The notes under the pieces: generated by a model
Seen by the model: only the letters and a program-made list of their open reading frames with translations
What the model was told of the DNA's origin: nothing
Database searches by the model: none
Part shown: one piece after another, positions 1 through 8,925 of the stretch
Layout: each line of letters opens with the position of its first letter
Position numbering within the stretch: position 1 is the first letter of the stretch
From: Paucisalibacillus algeriensis
GTDB lineage: Bacteria > Bacillota > Bacilli > Bacillales > Amphibacillaceae
DNA: 64,000 nucleotides
Reading direction: 5' to 3'
NCBI RefSeq assembly: GCF_000577245.1
Contig: NZ_CBYO010000020.1
Location: 62,001-126,000 of the forward strand
Program-made: the position numbers and the translations under genes

Positions 1-2
1 CT

Positions 3-938
3 TTAGAAAATGCCGCACGTAAAAATGCTCCATATTTAACTTACCTTGCACCTTTTAGTTACCAAGTAAATCGTGATGGAAGCTTGGCTGCCCCACCACT
101 AAATAATTTCAAGGAAATAGCAGATGCCAACAATGCTAATTTAATGATGGTTGTGACCACACTGGAAGAAGGAGCCTTTAGTGCAGAGTTAGGGCATATT
201 GTTGTTACCGTACAAGAAGTACAGAATAGGCTACTGGATAACATTGTTAATACCGCTCAACAAGTTGGGTTCACCGATGTCCATTTTGATTTTGAATTTT
301 TACCACCAGAGGATCGAGATGCTTATAGTTCTTTTTTACGTAAAGCTAAGGATAGGTTATCTGCACAAGGGCTGTTAATGTCTAGTGCACTTGCACCTAA
401 GGTTAGCGCAACCCAAGAAGGGGAATGGTATGAAGCACATGATTATGGTGCACATGGTGCAGTGGATGACATGGTTGTACTGATGACGTATGAGTGGGGA
501 TATAGTGGTGGTCCGGCGATGGCTGTCTCACCAATTGATCAGGTCCGTCGGGTTGTTGAATATGCGCTTACTGAAATGCCTGCTAATAAAATTTTATTAG
601 GTCAAAATTTATATGGGTATGACTGGACATTACCGTATGTTCCAGGTGGAGAGTATGCTCGTGCCGTAAGCCCGCAACAAGCCATTGCAATCGCTCGTGA
701 ACATAATGTTCCGATTCAGTATGATACAACAGCACAGGCACCATTTTTCCGTTACACGGATGCAGAAGGTAAACAACATGAAGTTTGGTTTGAAGATGCA
801 CGCTCCATACAAGCAAAATTTGATTTAATAAAGGAACTTGGGCTACTTGGAATTAGTTATTGGAAGTTAGGATTAGCATTTCCGCAGAATTGGTTATTGT
901 TGCAGGATAATTTTAATATTGTGAAGAGGTCAGGTTAA
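3..938 (+). CDS. yaaH: YaaH/SleL-like GH18 spore cortex-lytic hydrolase, 5' end cut off
   Basis: The reading frame is open from the window edge and ends at 938, so the N-terminal part (LysM repeats in the B. subtilis protein) lies outside. The visible 311 residues are a glycosyl hydrolase family 18 barrel: a strand ending in HFDFEF carries the catalytic DxE glutamate, followed by PPEDR as in YaaH, with later LMTYEWGYSGG and GISYWKLGL segments. The family (YaaH, SleL) hydrolyses cortex peptidoglycan during spore germination. A TTG at 84 could be taken as a start, but the homology runs upstream of it, so it is internal. The position beside dgk/dck and serS matches B. subtilis yaaH. Confidence 0.9.
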   Translation, partial: LENAARKNAPYLTYLAPFSYQVNRDGSLAAPPLNNFKEIADANNANLMMVVTTLEEGAFSAELGHIVVTVQEVQNRLLDNIVNTAQQVGFTDVHFDFEFLPPEDRDAYSSFLRKAKDRLSAQGLLMSSALAPKVSATQEGEWYEAHDYGAHGAVDDMVVLMTYEWGYSGGPAMAVSPIDQVRRVVEYALTEMPANKILLGQNLYGYDWTLPYVPGGEYARAVSPQQAIAIAREHNVPIQYDTTAQAPFFRYTDAEGKQHEVWFEDARSIQAKFDLIKELGLLGISYWKLGLAFPQNWLLLQDNFNIVKRSG

Positions 939-957
939 GGGACAAAAATTTAATAAT

Positions 958-984
958 CCTCCAGCAAAAAACGCTGGAGGATTT
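958..984. terminator. Bidirectional terminator between yaaH and acsA
   Basis: A 10-bp stem, TCCTCCAGCA-like arms around an A-rich loop, is followed by TTTTATT on the plus strand and preceded by an A-rich stretch. It sits between two convergent genes and can serve both. Confidence 0.75.
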
Positions 985-986
985 TA

Positions 987-2702
987 TTATGCTTCTAAAG
1001 TTGAAGTATCACCGGTTGGAAGGCCCAACTCCCAAGATTTTAATAAGCGACGCATAATTTTTCCGCTTCGTGTTTTTGGGATGGAATCACGCACCTCAAT
1101 TTCACGTGGTGCTGCATGTGCAGCTAATTCTGTTTTTACAAATATACGGATATCCTCGAGTAATTCTGCTGATTCCGTGTATCCTGGATTTAGTGTGATA
1201 AATGCTTTAATAATTTCGCCACGCTCTGGATGTGGCTTTCCGATAACACCTGCTTCTGCTACAGCTGGGTGTTCAATTAATTTACTTTCCACTTCAAATG
1301 GTCCTACTCGTTCACCCGATGTATTAATTACATCATCTAGACGACCTTGGAACCAGAAATATCCATCTTCATCGCGGTATGCACTATCACCAGATACATA
1401 CCAGCCGTTAATAAAATAACTTTCATATTTACTAGGGTTATTCCAAATGGCACGCATCATAGATGGCCATCCTGCTTTTATCGCGAGATTCCCCATTTGA
1501 TTTGGTGGAATTTCATTTCCTTCATTATCAACAATAGATGCTTCGATACCAGGAATTGGTTTACCCATGGATCCCGGACGGATTTCCTCTGTTGGTAGGT
1601 TCACGATTAATTGTGATCCTGTTTCCGTCATCCACCAAGTGTCATGAATACGAAGCTTAAATGCTTTTAGTCCCCATGTCACAACCTCTGGGTTAAGCGG
1701 CTCACCGACACTCATTAAATGGCGTAATGATGAAAGGTCATATGTTTTAACCAATTTTTCTCCTGCACTAACTAACATACGTAATGCAGTTGGAGCTGTA
1801 TACCAAACTGTTACTTTATTCTTTGCTAGCGTTCCATACCAATCTTCCGGTGTAAAACGTCCCCCACGGATTACGTTTGTAACACCATGCAGCCAAGGTG
1901 CAAAGACACCATAGCTTGTTCCCGTTACCCAACCAGGATCCGCAGTACACCAATAAACATCATTCTCTTTAAGGTCTAGTACCCACTCACCTGTCGCATA
2001 ATGTTGAATCATGGCATTATGGACATGTAATACGCCTTTTGGTTTCCCAGTGGAACCAGATGTATAGTGGAGTACCATCCCATCCTCTAAATCTACCCAT
2101 TCTATATCGAAGTTTTCACTAGCAGATTCCATTTCATTATAATAGTCAATATACTTATCTGACTCTTCACTTCGATTGCCAACTAATATTATTTTTTCTA
2201 AAGAAGGTAATTCCTCCTGTGGTACACGTTCTAATAGATCAGGAGTCGTCACAAGCACACTTGCTTCACTATCCTGAATTCGATCACGAACAGCTTGTTC
2301 CATAAATGCCTCAAATAAAGGTCCAGCAATAGCGCCAGTCTTTAGGATACCGAATAAACTCACATAAAATTCTGGACTCCTCGGCATAAACAAGAATATT
2401 CGATCTTGCTTTTTCACACCGTATTTCTTTAACACATTAGCAAACCTGTTACTTTCTTTACTAATTTGCTCAAAGGTTAAGGATTCTTCTCTTCCTGGTG
2501 CTGAGTAAAGAAGAGCAACTTTATCTTTTTTCGCCGGGTTTTCTGCATGCTTATCAATTGCCTCATAAGCAATATTTACTTTACCTGTTTCATTCCAGGA
2601 AAAATTTTCATGAACATCTTCCCATTTAAAAGTTGCCCGTATCTCATCATAGTTCTTTAAATTGTAGTTTCCTTCTCTAGCCGGTATACGTCGCATGTCC
2701 AT
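987..2702 (-). CDS. acsA: Acetyl-CoA synthetase AcsA (acetate-CoA ligase)
   Basis: The 571-residue protein aligns nearly end to end with B. subtilis AcsA (572 residues). It activates acetate to acetyl-AMP and then acetyl-CoA in the cytoplasm. Visible motifs are the AMP-binding loop YTSGSTGKPKG (about residue 215), the core TWWMTETGSQ, YVSGDSA and the C-terminal PKTRSGKIMRR, whose lysine is the site acetylated by AcuA in B. subtilis. The ATG at 2702 has the ribosome site AGAGGTGA four bases upstream. The gene is monocistronic, convergent with yaaH. A perfect catabolite-response element lies just upstream. B. subtilis keeps acsA elsewhere, so this is an insertion relative to that order. Confidence 0.95.
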   Translation of the reverse strand: MDMRRIPAREGNYNLKNYDEIRATFKWEDVHENFSWNETGKVNIAYEAIDKHAENPAKKDKVALLYSAPGREESLTFEQISKESNRFANVLKKYGVKKQDRIFLFMPRSPEFYVSLFGILKTGAIAGPLFEAFMEQAVRDRIQDSEASVLVTTPDLLERVPQEELPSLEKIILVGNRSEESDKYIDYYNEMESASENFDIEWVDLEDGMVLHYTSGSTGKPKGVLHVHNAMIQHYATGEWVLDLKENDVYWCTADPGWVTGTSYGVFAPWLHGVTNVIRGGRFTPEDWYGTLAKNKVTVWYTAPTALRMLVSAGEKLVKTYDLSSLRHLMSVGEPLNPEVVTWGLKAFKLRIHDTWWMTETGSQLIVNLPTEEIRPGSMGKPIPGIEASIVDNEGNEIPPNQMGNLAIKAGWPSMMRAIWNNPSKYESYFINGWYVSGDSAYRDEDGYFWFQGRLDDVINTSGERVGPFEVESKLIEHPAVAEAGVIGKPHPERGEIIKAFITLNPGYTESAELLEDIRIFVKTELAAHAAPREIEVRDSIPKTRSGKIMRRLLKSWELGLPTGDTSTLEA

Positions 2703-2724
2703 CCTATCACCTCTTTTTGAAATT

Positions 2725-2738
2725 TGAAACCGATTACA
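2725..2738. promoter_or_regulatory. Catabolite-responsive element (CcpA site) before acsA
   Basis: TGAAACCGATTACA matches the cre consensus TGWNANCGNTNWCA at every fixed position. It lies 23 bases before the acsA start, near or after the transcription start, where CcpA binding represses. CcpA repression of acsA is known in B. subtilis; applying it here is inference. Confidence 0.75.
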
Positions 2739-2867
2739 TTTAATAAATTATGAAATATTTGAAATGTTACTTAGTATTTTAGAACATTTTGTGACTTTTT
2801 AAAAGTAGTTATCACTAATTTAATAGAATTTTTTATAAATTAGTGTGAAATAGAGTTATTTTCATAC

Positions 2868-2905
2868 TAGAAAAAGCCTCTCTAGCAGATTGCTACAGAG
2901 GCTTA
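2868..2905 (-). terminator. Orphan intrinsic terminator read on the minus strand
   Basis: Arms AAGCCTCT/AGAGGCTT and TAGCA/TGCTA form a stem of 13 pairs with one C-C mismatch and loop GAT. Read on the minus strand it is followed by TTTTTC; on the plus strand no T-run follows. It lies in the 521-base gap between acsA and the sigma factor gene, 170 bases upstream of acsA, with no minus-strand gene before it. It could end a small RNA, act in a long acsA leader, or be a leftover of a lost gene. Nothing else but A/T-rich DNA and the ECF promoter is seen in the gap. Confidence 0.6.
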
Positions 2906-3174
2906 TGTCATGTCAGATAATGAGGCATATTACAATTTCTGTATTATTCATGCATCCATTTCAATTCACTATATATAATAGTGACTCTTATGAGTTTACT
3001 AAAAAATAGCTAGCTACAAGAAAATTTTCCTGAAATTAAAATAGAGTAGTACTTCTCTCCGAATTTGAGGTCGTTTTGAGGAAAGATTGAATTCTCTATT
3101 CTTCTACAGAAATGCAATGCATACTCGGTTTATAAACACTAAAATTGAAAATAGAAAGAGTAAAATTATACTTT

Positions 3175-3200
3175 TTAAACTTTTTACCATTTCAAACGTC
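3175..3200 (+). promoter_or_regulatory. ECF-type autoregulatory promoter
   Basis: TTAAAC followed by a T-run, then 16 bases after AAC, then CGTC, fits the Bacillus ECF sigma promoter pattern (TGAAAC with T-run, spacer, CGTC) with one mismatch in the -35. It is 24 bases before the sigma factor start codon, so autoregulation of the sigma/anti-sigma operon is likely. Confidence 0.65.
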
Positions 3201-3223
3201 TTAATATATACAGGAGGAGGACA

Positions 3224-3727
3224 ATGCCTAAGAATATATTATTTGAGGAACTTAATAAAGAATTGAATATGGTCTACCGATATTTGTTGAGTAAAGGAGT
3301 TCCACACACCGATGCAGAAGATGCCGTTCAAGAGGCAGCATATAGATACCTCCGATACGTTGACTCTATTAAATCGTCTAATGTCCGAAACTGGCTAATT
3401 CGTGTTTCGATTAATTATTATTATGATCAGTGTCGAAAGAACAAAAAGTACATATTTAACGTTGAGGAAAAGATTAATGAAGAAGAAATCCCGAATATGC
3501 CAGAGATGATTCTCTTAGCAAAAGAACGCATTGATGAATTCAACAAATTATTACTCAGAATGAAGCCTTTGCATGCTGAACTTTTACTATTAAAATATCA
3601 GTCTAATTTATCCTATGCTGAAATCTCAGAAGTACTTGGCATTAGTAACACTATGATAAAAAACCATTTATTTCGTGCAAGAAAAAAATTTATGGAATTA
3701 TATGAGGGGGGATATTATGGAAAATAA
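3224..3727 (+). CDS. ECF-type RNA polymerase sigma factor
   Basis: The 167-residue protein has the two domains of a minimal ECF sigma factor. Region 2 includes DAEDAVQEAAYRYLR (about residues 26-40) and NWLIRVSINYYYDQCRK; region 4 is an HTH in LSYAEISEVLGISNTMIKNHLFRARKKF (about 128-155). The ribosome site AGGAGGAGG is six bases before the ATG. The stop overlaps the start of the anti-sigma gene, so the two are co-translated. It is not a close match to B. subtilis SigM, SigW or SigX as recalled. The signal it answers to cannot be read from the sequence. Confidence 0.88.
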   Translation: MPKNILFEELNKELNMVYRYLLSKGVPHTDAEDAVQEAAYRYLRYVDSIKSSNVRNWLIRVSINYYYDQCRKNKKYIFNVEEKINEEEIPNMPEMILLAKERIDEFNKLLLRMKPLHAELLLLKYQSNLSYAEISEVLGISNTMIKNHLFRARKKFMELYEGGYYGK

Positions 3728-4628
3728 GAAACATCCATCAAAACCAAATGAAATGAAGAATTTTGTTAGTGGCCCTGCATTTCAAAAGGCGGTTAGAAAA
3801 TCTAAATTAAACCAAATCTTACTACTTATTCTTATTTCTATTCTAACTATTTTTGTGTTTTTATTTATTATACAGTATGGCAGCAATATGCTTATTAATA
3901 AAAAAATAAATCAAGAGGTTGCAAGTTTAACCGAACAAATCCATGCTAGCCCAAATAAAGGTGCTGGAATTGTGGATTTTGATACTAGTTTTTCTTATGG
4001 TTTTCTAAGTGCAGAAGGAAAAATAACCTATTATAAAAAATTAGGAGACCGTATGATTCCTTGGGAGATTGTTACAAAGGAGTATCCTGCAATAGGTAAA
4101 ACAAAAAAAACCAATGCGCATACAGTCGAGGTTGTTTATACAAGTAATCAAGAAAGAACTGTAAGATATAATGACTTAAACAATGAAAGAAAGATTGACT
4201 TCTATTACCCTCAAATCGGGTATCATGTTTTACCTCAGGAACTAGAAATAGCTACAACCTTAGATGAAAATACATTGGTAGAGGTTGCATTATCGTTTAA
4301 AAATTCAATCACGGTGGAAGAAGTAGGAAAAGCAATTGGAGCTAAGAATGTTGATTGGTTATGGCTAGATAAATCAAATGCCGATTATTTCAATGAATTA
4401 CATGATAGTGAAGCGGATTATTTCCATGTACTGTATGGAGAAGACGCTTATGGTTTTTCAGTTTCTGAGGATAATCCGTATTGGGAACAGGAGTACTTCA
4501 AGAATTCTAAGAATGAATATCCCATAAGTGGAGCAATAATAAGCGGGACACCAAGTGAATTGGAGAGATTCTTAGAAATAGATTTAATTAGAGCTTCTGT
4601 AATTGGTCTAACAATAGACAAATATTAA
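3717..4628 (+). CDS. Membrane-anchored anti-sigma factor (Sigma_reg N/C type)
   Basis: The ATG at 3717 was chosen because it follows GAGGGGG and overlaps the sigma gene end by 11 bases, the usual sigma/anti-sigma coupling. The 303-residue product has a short cytoplasmic N-terminus, one membrane helix at about residues 33-53, and a long extracellular part. The segment with SFKNSITVEEVGKAIG followed by VDWLWLD resembles the C-terminal sigma-factor-regulator domain found in YhdL-type proteins. It probably holds the upstream ECF factor at the membrane until an envelope signal arrives; this role is inferred from context and topology. Confidence 0.8.
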   Translation: MENKKHPSKPNEMKNFVSGPAFQKAVRKSKLNQILLLILISILTIFVFLFIIQYGSNMLINKKINQEVASLTEQIHASPNKGAGIVDFDTSFSYGFLSAEGKITYYKKLGDRMIPWEIVTKEYPAIGKTKKTNAHTVEVVYTSNQERTVRYNDLNNERKIDFYYPQIGYHVLPQELEIATTLDENTLVEVALSFKNSITVEEVGKAIGAKNVDWLWLDKSNADYFNELHDSEADYFHVLYGEDAYGFSVSEDNPYWEQEYFKNSKNEYPISGAIISGTPSELERFLEIDLIRASVIGLTIDKY

Positions 4629-4788
4629 AATTAATGTACTGGGCTTTTACTAAACTGAACTAGGCAATGTGATGCATGAATGTGTAAGTAAGTTAAATTT
4701 CGACTCTTCTTCACAGTTAATTTAACAAACTTTCACTTTAGACAATCACTGAAACCAATCTAAAACATTTTTCTTATAATCAAAACAA

Positions 4789-4813
4789 AAAACCTTGCTA
4801 CGACAAGGTTTTT
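4789..4813 (-). terminator. Terminator of tRNA-Arg
   Basis: Arms AACCTTG/CAAGGTT with a six-base loop are followed on the minus strand by a T-run, six bases past the 3' end of the tRNA-Arg gene. Confidence 0.8.
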
Positions 4814-4817
4814 ATTA

Positions 4818-4890
4818 TGCCCACGGCAGGATTCGAACCTGCGACACACGGTTTAGGAAACCGATGCTCTATCCCCTGAGCTACGAGGGC
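4818..4890 (-). tRNA. tRNA-Arg (CCU anticodon)
   Basis: Read on the minus strand, the gene begins GCCCTCG and ends CGTGGGC plus discriminator A, with D arm GCTC..GAGC, anticodon loop TTCCTAA and T arm with GGTTCGAATCC. The anticodon CCT reads AGG. The acceptor stem has one U-U mismatch (position 5-68). CCA is not encoded. It is transcribed alone and ends in its own terminator. Confidence 0.93.
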
Positions 4891-5056
4891 TTTTTATAGG
4901 AACATACATTATTATACAAAAACTACCCAATAAATACAAAATACTTTCCCTTAGGATACCATATATTACTTTCCAATCTAGTATAGAAGGCTTTTCAATA
5001 GTATGTTAAAATTAGAAGATATGTCAGTTATTCATTTTTTGATTGGGGGAACTAGG

Positions 5057-5701
5057 ATGGCAGGGGTCCCATTTATCGCAATAGAAGGACCAATTGGTAT
5101 TGGTAAAACATCACTAGCGAAAAAGTTATCTGATCACTTTGATTTTCATTTATTAAAAGAAATTGTTGAAGAAAATCCATTTTTAGGTAAATTTTATGAT
5201 GATATAGATGAGTGGAGTTTTCAAACAGAAATGTTTTTCCTATGTAATCGATTTAAGCAACTGGAGGATATTGGAAATAAATATTTAGCACTGAATAAGC
5301 CGGTTGTTTCTGATTATCATATTTCTAAAAACATGATTTTTGCAAAACGAACACTCCAAGCGGATAAGTTCGAAAAATATGAGCAAATATATCACATCCT
5401 AACGGAGGATATGCCTGTTCCAAATATGTTGATCTATTTACATGCTAGTCTGGATACGATTTTAAATCGTATTAAATTACGTGGTAGAGAAATTGAACAG
5501 AATATAAAAGCTTCTTATTTAGCACAGCTTGCAGAGGATTATGAAGCATATATGAATGAATTTGAAATCATGCATCCAAATATCCCGGTAATTCGAATCA
5601 ATGGGGATGAAATGGATTTTGTCAAAAACCAAGATGATTTGGAAGCTATTATGAAACAAGTACAACAACAGTTACGTTCTTTTGAAACTGTTACGAAATA
5701 A
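5057..5701 (+). CDS. dgk: Deoxyguanosine kinase
   Basis: The 214-residue product matches B. subtilis Dgk: P-loop GPIGIGKTS at residues 11-19, then EIVEENPFL, FYDDIDEWSFQTEMFFL and the DYHISKN segment that takes the place of the DRS motif. It phosphorylates deoxyguanosine to dGMP in nucleoside salvage. The ATG at 5057 is preferred over an upstream in-frame ATG at 5003 because GGGGGAA stands eight bases before it and the B. subtilis protein starts there. It is followed after 39 bases by dck, with which it probably forms one transcript. Confidence 0.93.
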   Translation: MAGVPFIAIEGPIGIGKTSLAKKLSDHFDFHLLKEIVEENPFLGKFYDDIDEWSFQTEMFFLCNRFKQLEDIGNKYLALNKPVVSDYHISKNMIFAKRTLQADKFEKYEQIYHILTEDMPVPNMLIYLHASLDTILNRIKLRGREIEQNIKASYLAQLAEDYEAYMNEFEIMHPNIPVIRINGDEMDFVKNQDDLEAIMKQVQQQLRSFETVTK

Positions 5702-5740
5702 TAATTTACTATTCTAACCCCTTATAAAGGAGATTAAGGA

Positions 5741-6424
5741 ATGAACTTACGAGAAAAGTACCAAATTCCAAATGATAGTATTATTACCATTGCTGGAACC
5801 GTTGGTGTTGGAAAGTCTACGATGACCAAAGCATTAGCAAATGCATTAAATTTTAAAACATCATTTGAAAAGGTAGATACCAATCCATATTTAGAAAAAT
5901 TTTATGATGACTTCGAACGTTGGAGTTTTCATTTACAGATTTACTTCTTAGCTGAACGCTTTAAGGAACAGAAGAAAATCTTCGAATACGGTGGTGGATT
6001 TATTCAGGACCGTTCTATCTATGAGGATACTGGAATTTTTGCAAAGATGCACTTCGAAAATGGTACAATGAATAAAACAGATTATGAAACTTATACAAGT
6101 CTGTTTGAATCCATGGTTATGACACCTTACTTCCCACATCCAGACTTACTTATCTATTTGGAAGGCTCATTTGATGAGGTTCTAAATCGCATTCAGGAAC
6201 GTGGACGTGAAATGGAAAAGAGTACTCCAATAGCGTATTGGGAAGAAATGTACAACCGCTACGAGAATTGGATCAATAACTTTAATGCATGCCCTATTTT
6301 ACGTATCAATATTTCGGATTATGACCTAATGGATGAGGAAACATCGATTGAACCGATTTTAGAGAAGATTGGACACTTCATTCAACAATCAAGACGTTGG
6401 GAAACAAGGGAACTAATAAAATAA
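5741..6424 (+). CDS. dck: Deoxyadenosine/deoxycytidine kinase
   Basis: A paralogue of the preceding Dgk with 227 residues. The P-loop GTVGVGKS spans residues 19-26, followed by NPYLEKFYDDFERWSFHLQIYFL and QDRSIYED, the DRS motif of the deoxynucleoside kinase family. It salvages deoxyadenosine and deoxycytidine. AAAGGAGA stands before the ATG. It ends the dgk-dck unit, with a strong terminator just downstream. The adjacent pair is conserved next to serS in B. subtilis. Confidence 0.93.
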   Translation: MNLREKYQIPNDSIITIAGTVGVGKSTMTKALANALNFKTSFEKVDTNPYLEKFYDDFERWSFHLQIYFLAERFKEQKKIFEYGGGFIQDRSIYEDTGIFAKMHFENGTMNKTDYETYTSLFESMVMTPYFPHPDLLIYLEGSFDEVLNRIQERGREMEKSTPIAYWEEMYNRYENWINNFNACPILRINISDYDLMDEETSIEPILEKIGHFIQQSRRWETRELIK

Positions 6425-6433
6425 TAATGCAAA

Positions 6434-6471
6434 AGATGGTACAAACTAATTTGGCGTACCATCTTTTTTAT
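6434..6471 (+). terminator. Terminator of dgk-dck
   Basis: Nine-base perfect arms AGATGGTAC/GTACCATCT are followed by TTTTTTATTT. Confidence 0.85.
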
Positions 6472-6547
6472 TTATCTACATTATTTCAGTAGTTAATAGA
6501 ATCCTGTTATATAATGGAATCATCCTATTGAAGGGAAGATACTATCC

Positions 6548-7288
6548 TTGGAAATTGAAACAAAAAAACTACAACAATTAAAACAACTACGAAATGAAAT
6601 GACCCGTTTTATGATGACGTACAAATTTGGATTAGATGAAATGAATACCAAATTACAAATTTTAAAAGAGGAATTTCAACATATTCATGACTATAACCCG
6701 ATAGAACATATGAAATCACGTCTTAAATCACCTGAAAGTATTCTAAATAAAATCTATCAGAAAAATATCGAATTAAGTCTTGATTCTATTAAAGAGAATA
6801 TTCGTGATATAGCTGGGATACGAATTGTCTGTTCTTTTATCTCTGATATCTACAAAGTAAGCGAAATGATTGAGCAGCAAGAAGACGTAACTGTTATTAA
6901 TATCAAGGATTATATTAATAAGCCAAAACCCAATGGATATCAGAGCCTACATTTACTCTTGTCTATCCCCGTATTCCTATCAGACCGAGTCGAACAGGTA
7001 TTTGTAGAAATACAGATTAGGACAGTCGCAATGGACTTTTGGGCTAGTTTAGAACATAAAATTTATTATAAATATAATAAGGAAGTCCCTGATGATCTTA
7101 CTAAAGAATTGAAATATGCCGCTAATGTTGCCTCTGAATTAGATTACCGAATGGAAAAATTGCATAGCGAAATAAAATCCATAAAAGATGATAACGACGA
7201 GGAAAACTTAAGTGTATTACAGTTAAATAACGAGAAGTTCCATCTTCCAAGTATGTTTTTGGAATCACTATTAAAGGATCAAAAATAG
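6548..7288 (+). CDS. sasA: Small alarmone synthetase, SasA/RelP type ((p)ppGpp synthetase)
   Basis: The 246-residue protein is a stand-alone RelA/SpoT synthetase domain without hydrolase or TGS/ACT domains. It matches B. subtilis YwaC (SasA): YKFGLDEMNTK, HDYNPIEHMKSRLKSPESI, DIAGIRIVCSFISDIY, PKPNGYQSLHLL and VEIQIRTVAMDFWASLEHKIYYK. These regions bind ATP and GDP/GTP and transfer pyrophosphate. The start is TTG at 6548 with GAAGGGA about 12 bases upstream; the N-terminal length then equals that of YwaC. SasB-type enzymes lack this N-terminal pattern. B. subtilis keeps ywaC elsewhere, so its place next to tRNA-Ser/serS differs. Confidence 0.9.
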   Translation: MEIETKKLQQLKQLRNEMTRFMMTYKFGLDEMNTKLQILKEEFQHIHDYNPIEHMKSRLKSPESILNKIYQKNIELSLDSIKENIRDIAGIRIVCSFISDIYKVSEMIEQQEDVTVINIKDYINKPKPNGYQSLHLLLSIPVFLSDRVEQVFVEIQIRTVAMDFWASLEHKIYYKYNKEVPDDLTKELKYAANVASELDYRMEKLHSEIKSIKDDNDEENLSVLQLNNEKFHLPSMFLESLLKDQK

Positions 7289-7302
7289 TAGTTTTTGAAA
7301 TA

Positions 7303-7333
7303 AAAAAAAACCACTGCAATTCGCAGTGGTTTT
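7303..7333. terminator. Bidirectional terminator between sasA and tRNA-Ser
   Basis: CCACTGC/GCAGTGG arms, extended by A/T pairs, are flanked by nine As on one side and TTTT on the other. It can end sasA (plus) and the tRNA-Ser transcript (minus). Confidence 0.8.
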
Positions 7334-7366
7334 CCATATCTCCAATATTTATGCGCTTATTAAGAA

Positions 7367-7459
7367 TGGAGGAGGTAGAGGGATTCGAACCCCCGCGCGG
7401 TTTGACCCGCCTGTCGGTTTTCAAGACCGATCCCTTCAGCCAGACTTGGGTATACCTCC
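7367..7459 (-). tRNA. tRNA-Ser (UGA anticodon)
   Basis: Read on the minus strand: acceptor GGAGGTA, D arm, anticodon loop CTTGAAA giving UGA, a long variable arm typical of serine tRNA, T loop GGGTTCGAATCCC, and encoded CCA. It lies 158 bases past the serS end, as the single tRNA-Ser gene does beside serS in B. subtilis. Confidence 0.95.
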
Positions 7460-7573
7460 GTAGCAACAAATATTAATATACAGGATTTAAAATTTAAAGT
7501 CAATTAAATTTGTCCATTTTTTAAGGTGATATTAAATAAAACACTTTTCCAAATTTTATCAATAATTTTTTAA

Positions 7574-7614
7574 AACAAATCCCTCACTTTGGCTGATAAA
7601 ATGAGGGATTTGCT
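7574..7614 (-). terminator. Terminator of serS
   Basis: AAATCCCTCA/TGAGGGATTT arms around a 16-base interior, followed by TTTTAAAA on the minus strand, a few bases after the serS stop. Confidence 0.75.
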
Positions 7615-7617
7615 TCT

Positions 7618-8892
7618 TTACTTGATTACTTCTACGCCACCCATATATGGTACAAGAACGTCAGGAACTTTAACAGATCCATCTTCTTGTTGGTAATTTT
7701 CTAGGATAGCTGCTACTGTACGTCCAATAGCTAATCCAGAACCATTTAGTGTATGCACAAATTCAGGTTTTCCATTAGCTTCTCTTCTAAAGCGAATACC
7801 GGCACGTCTTGCTTGAAAGTCCTCAAAGTTAGAGCAAGAAGAAATCTCACGGTACATGTCTTGACTAGGAATCCATACTTCAATATCGTATTTTTTTGCT
7901 GCTGTGAATCCTAAATCCCCAGTGCACATGCTCATGACACGATATGGTAACCCAAGCAATTGTAAAACTTTTTCTGCATGACCTGTTAATTCCTCTAGTG
8001 TTGCATAAGAATCCTCTGGTTTTACAAAATGTACGAGTTCTACTTTGTTAAATTGATGCTGGCGAATTAACCCACGTGTATCACGGCCAGCAGAGCCAGC
8101 TTCTGAACGGAAGTTTGCACTAAATGCAGCATATTTCTTTGGCAAGTCTTCTACCTGTAAAATTTCATCACGATGATAATTGGTTACCGGAACCTCTGCA
8201 GTTGGAATTAAAAAGTAATCCGTATCAGATAATTTGAATACATCCTCTGCAAACTTAGGTAACTGTCCAGTTCCAGTCAAGCTTGCTCGATTCACTATTT
8301 GAGGTGGTAACATTTCCGTATAGCCATGCTCATCAGAATGTAAGTCCATCATAAAGCTCCATAAAGCACGCTCAAGTCTTGCTCCAAGTCCTTTATAGAA
8401 AACAAAACGGCTACCAGTTACCTTACCAGCTCTTTCAAAATCAATAATATCTAAGTTTGTGGCAACATCCCAATGTGCTTGTGCTTCAAAACCAAATGAA
8501 GGGACTTCTCCCCAGATTCGTGCTTCTATATTATCATCTTCATCCTCACCTACAGGTACACTTTCATGTGGGATATTCGGAATAGATAACATAATGTTTT
8601 CGAGTTTAGCTTCAATTTCACGTAACTCATCATCAAATTCTTTTATTTGGTCACCTACTTCGCGCATTTCCTTGATTGCAGCATCTGCATCAAGATTCTC
8701 CTTTTTGGCTTGAGAGATTTGCTTGGAAACTTCATTACGTTTCGCCTTTAGAACTTCTGCCTTATTAATTAATTCGCGACGACGAGTATCAAGCTCGCCA
8801 AAGTGATCTAACTCTGATAAGTCTTCTCCACGGTGCTGTAATTTTGCTTTTACTTCTTCAAAATTATTGCGTAGATACTTCATGTCCAACAT
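7618..8892 (-). CDS. serS: Seryl-tRNA synthetase
   Basis: The 424-residue class II synthetase charges tRNA-Ser. The N-terminal region (about residues 30-100) is the charged coiled-coil arm that grips the long variable arm of tRNA-Ser. Class II motif 2 is visible as [15 protein letters not shown] followed by [11 protein letters not shown], and motif 3 as [17 protein letters not shown]. The ATG at 8892 is preceded by AGGAGG at nine bases. A T-box leader with its own promoter controls it. Confidence 0.96.
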   Translation of the reverse strand: MLDMKYLRNNFEEVKAKLQHRGEDLSELDHFGELDTRRRELINKAEVLKAKRNEVSKQISQAKKENLDADAAIKEMREVGDQIKEFDDELREIEAKLENIMLSIPNIPHESVPVGEDEDDNIEARIWGEVPSFGFEAQAHWDVATNLDIIDFERAGKVTGSRFVFYKGLGARLERALWSFMMDLHSDEHGYTEMLPPQIVNRASLTGTGQLPKFAEDVFKLSDTDYFLIPTAEVPVTNYHRDEILQVEDLPKKYAAFSANFRSEAGSAGRDTRGLIRQHQFNKVELVHFVKPEDSYATLEELTGHAEKVLQLLGLPYRVMSMCTGDLGFTAAKKYDIEVWIPSQDMYREISSCSNFEDFQARRAGIRFRREANGKPEFVHTLNGSGLAIGRTVAAILENYQQEDGSVKVPDVLVPYMGGVEVIK

Positions 8893-8925
8893 TAGAAAAT
8901 TCCTCCTACTTATTTTTTTGAATGC

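Noticed and set aside
84-938. TTG at 84 as the start of the GH18 protein
   Set aside because: The frame is open to the window edge and the upstream residues continue the YaaH homology.
5003-5056. ATG at 5003 as the dgk start
   Set aside because: No ribosome site; the ATG at 5057 has one and matches the family length.
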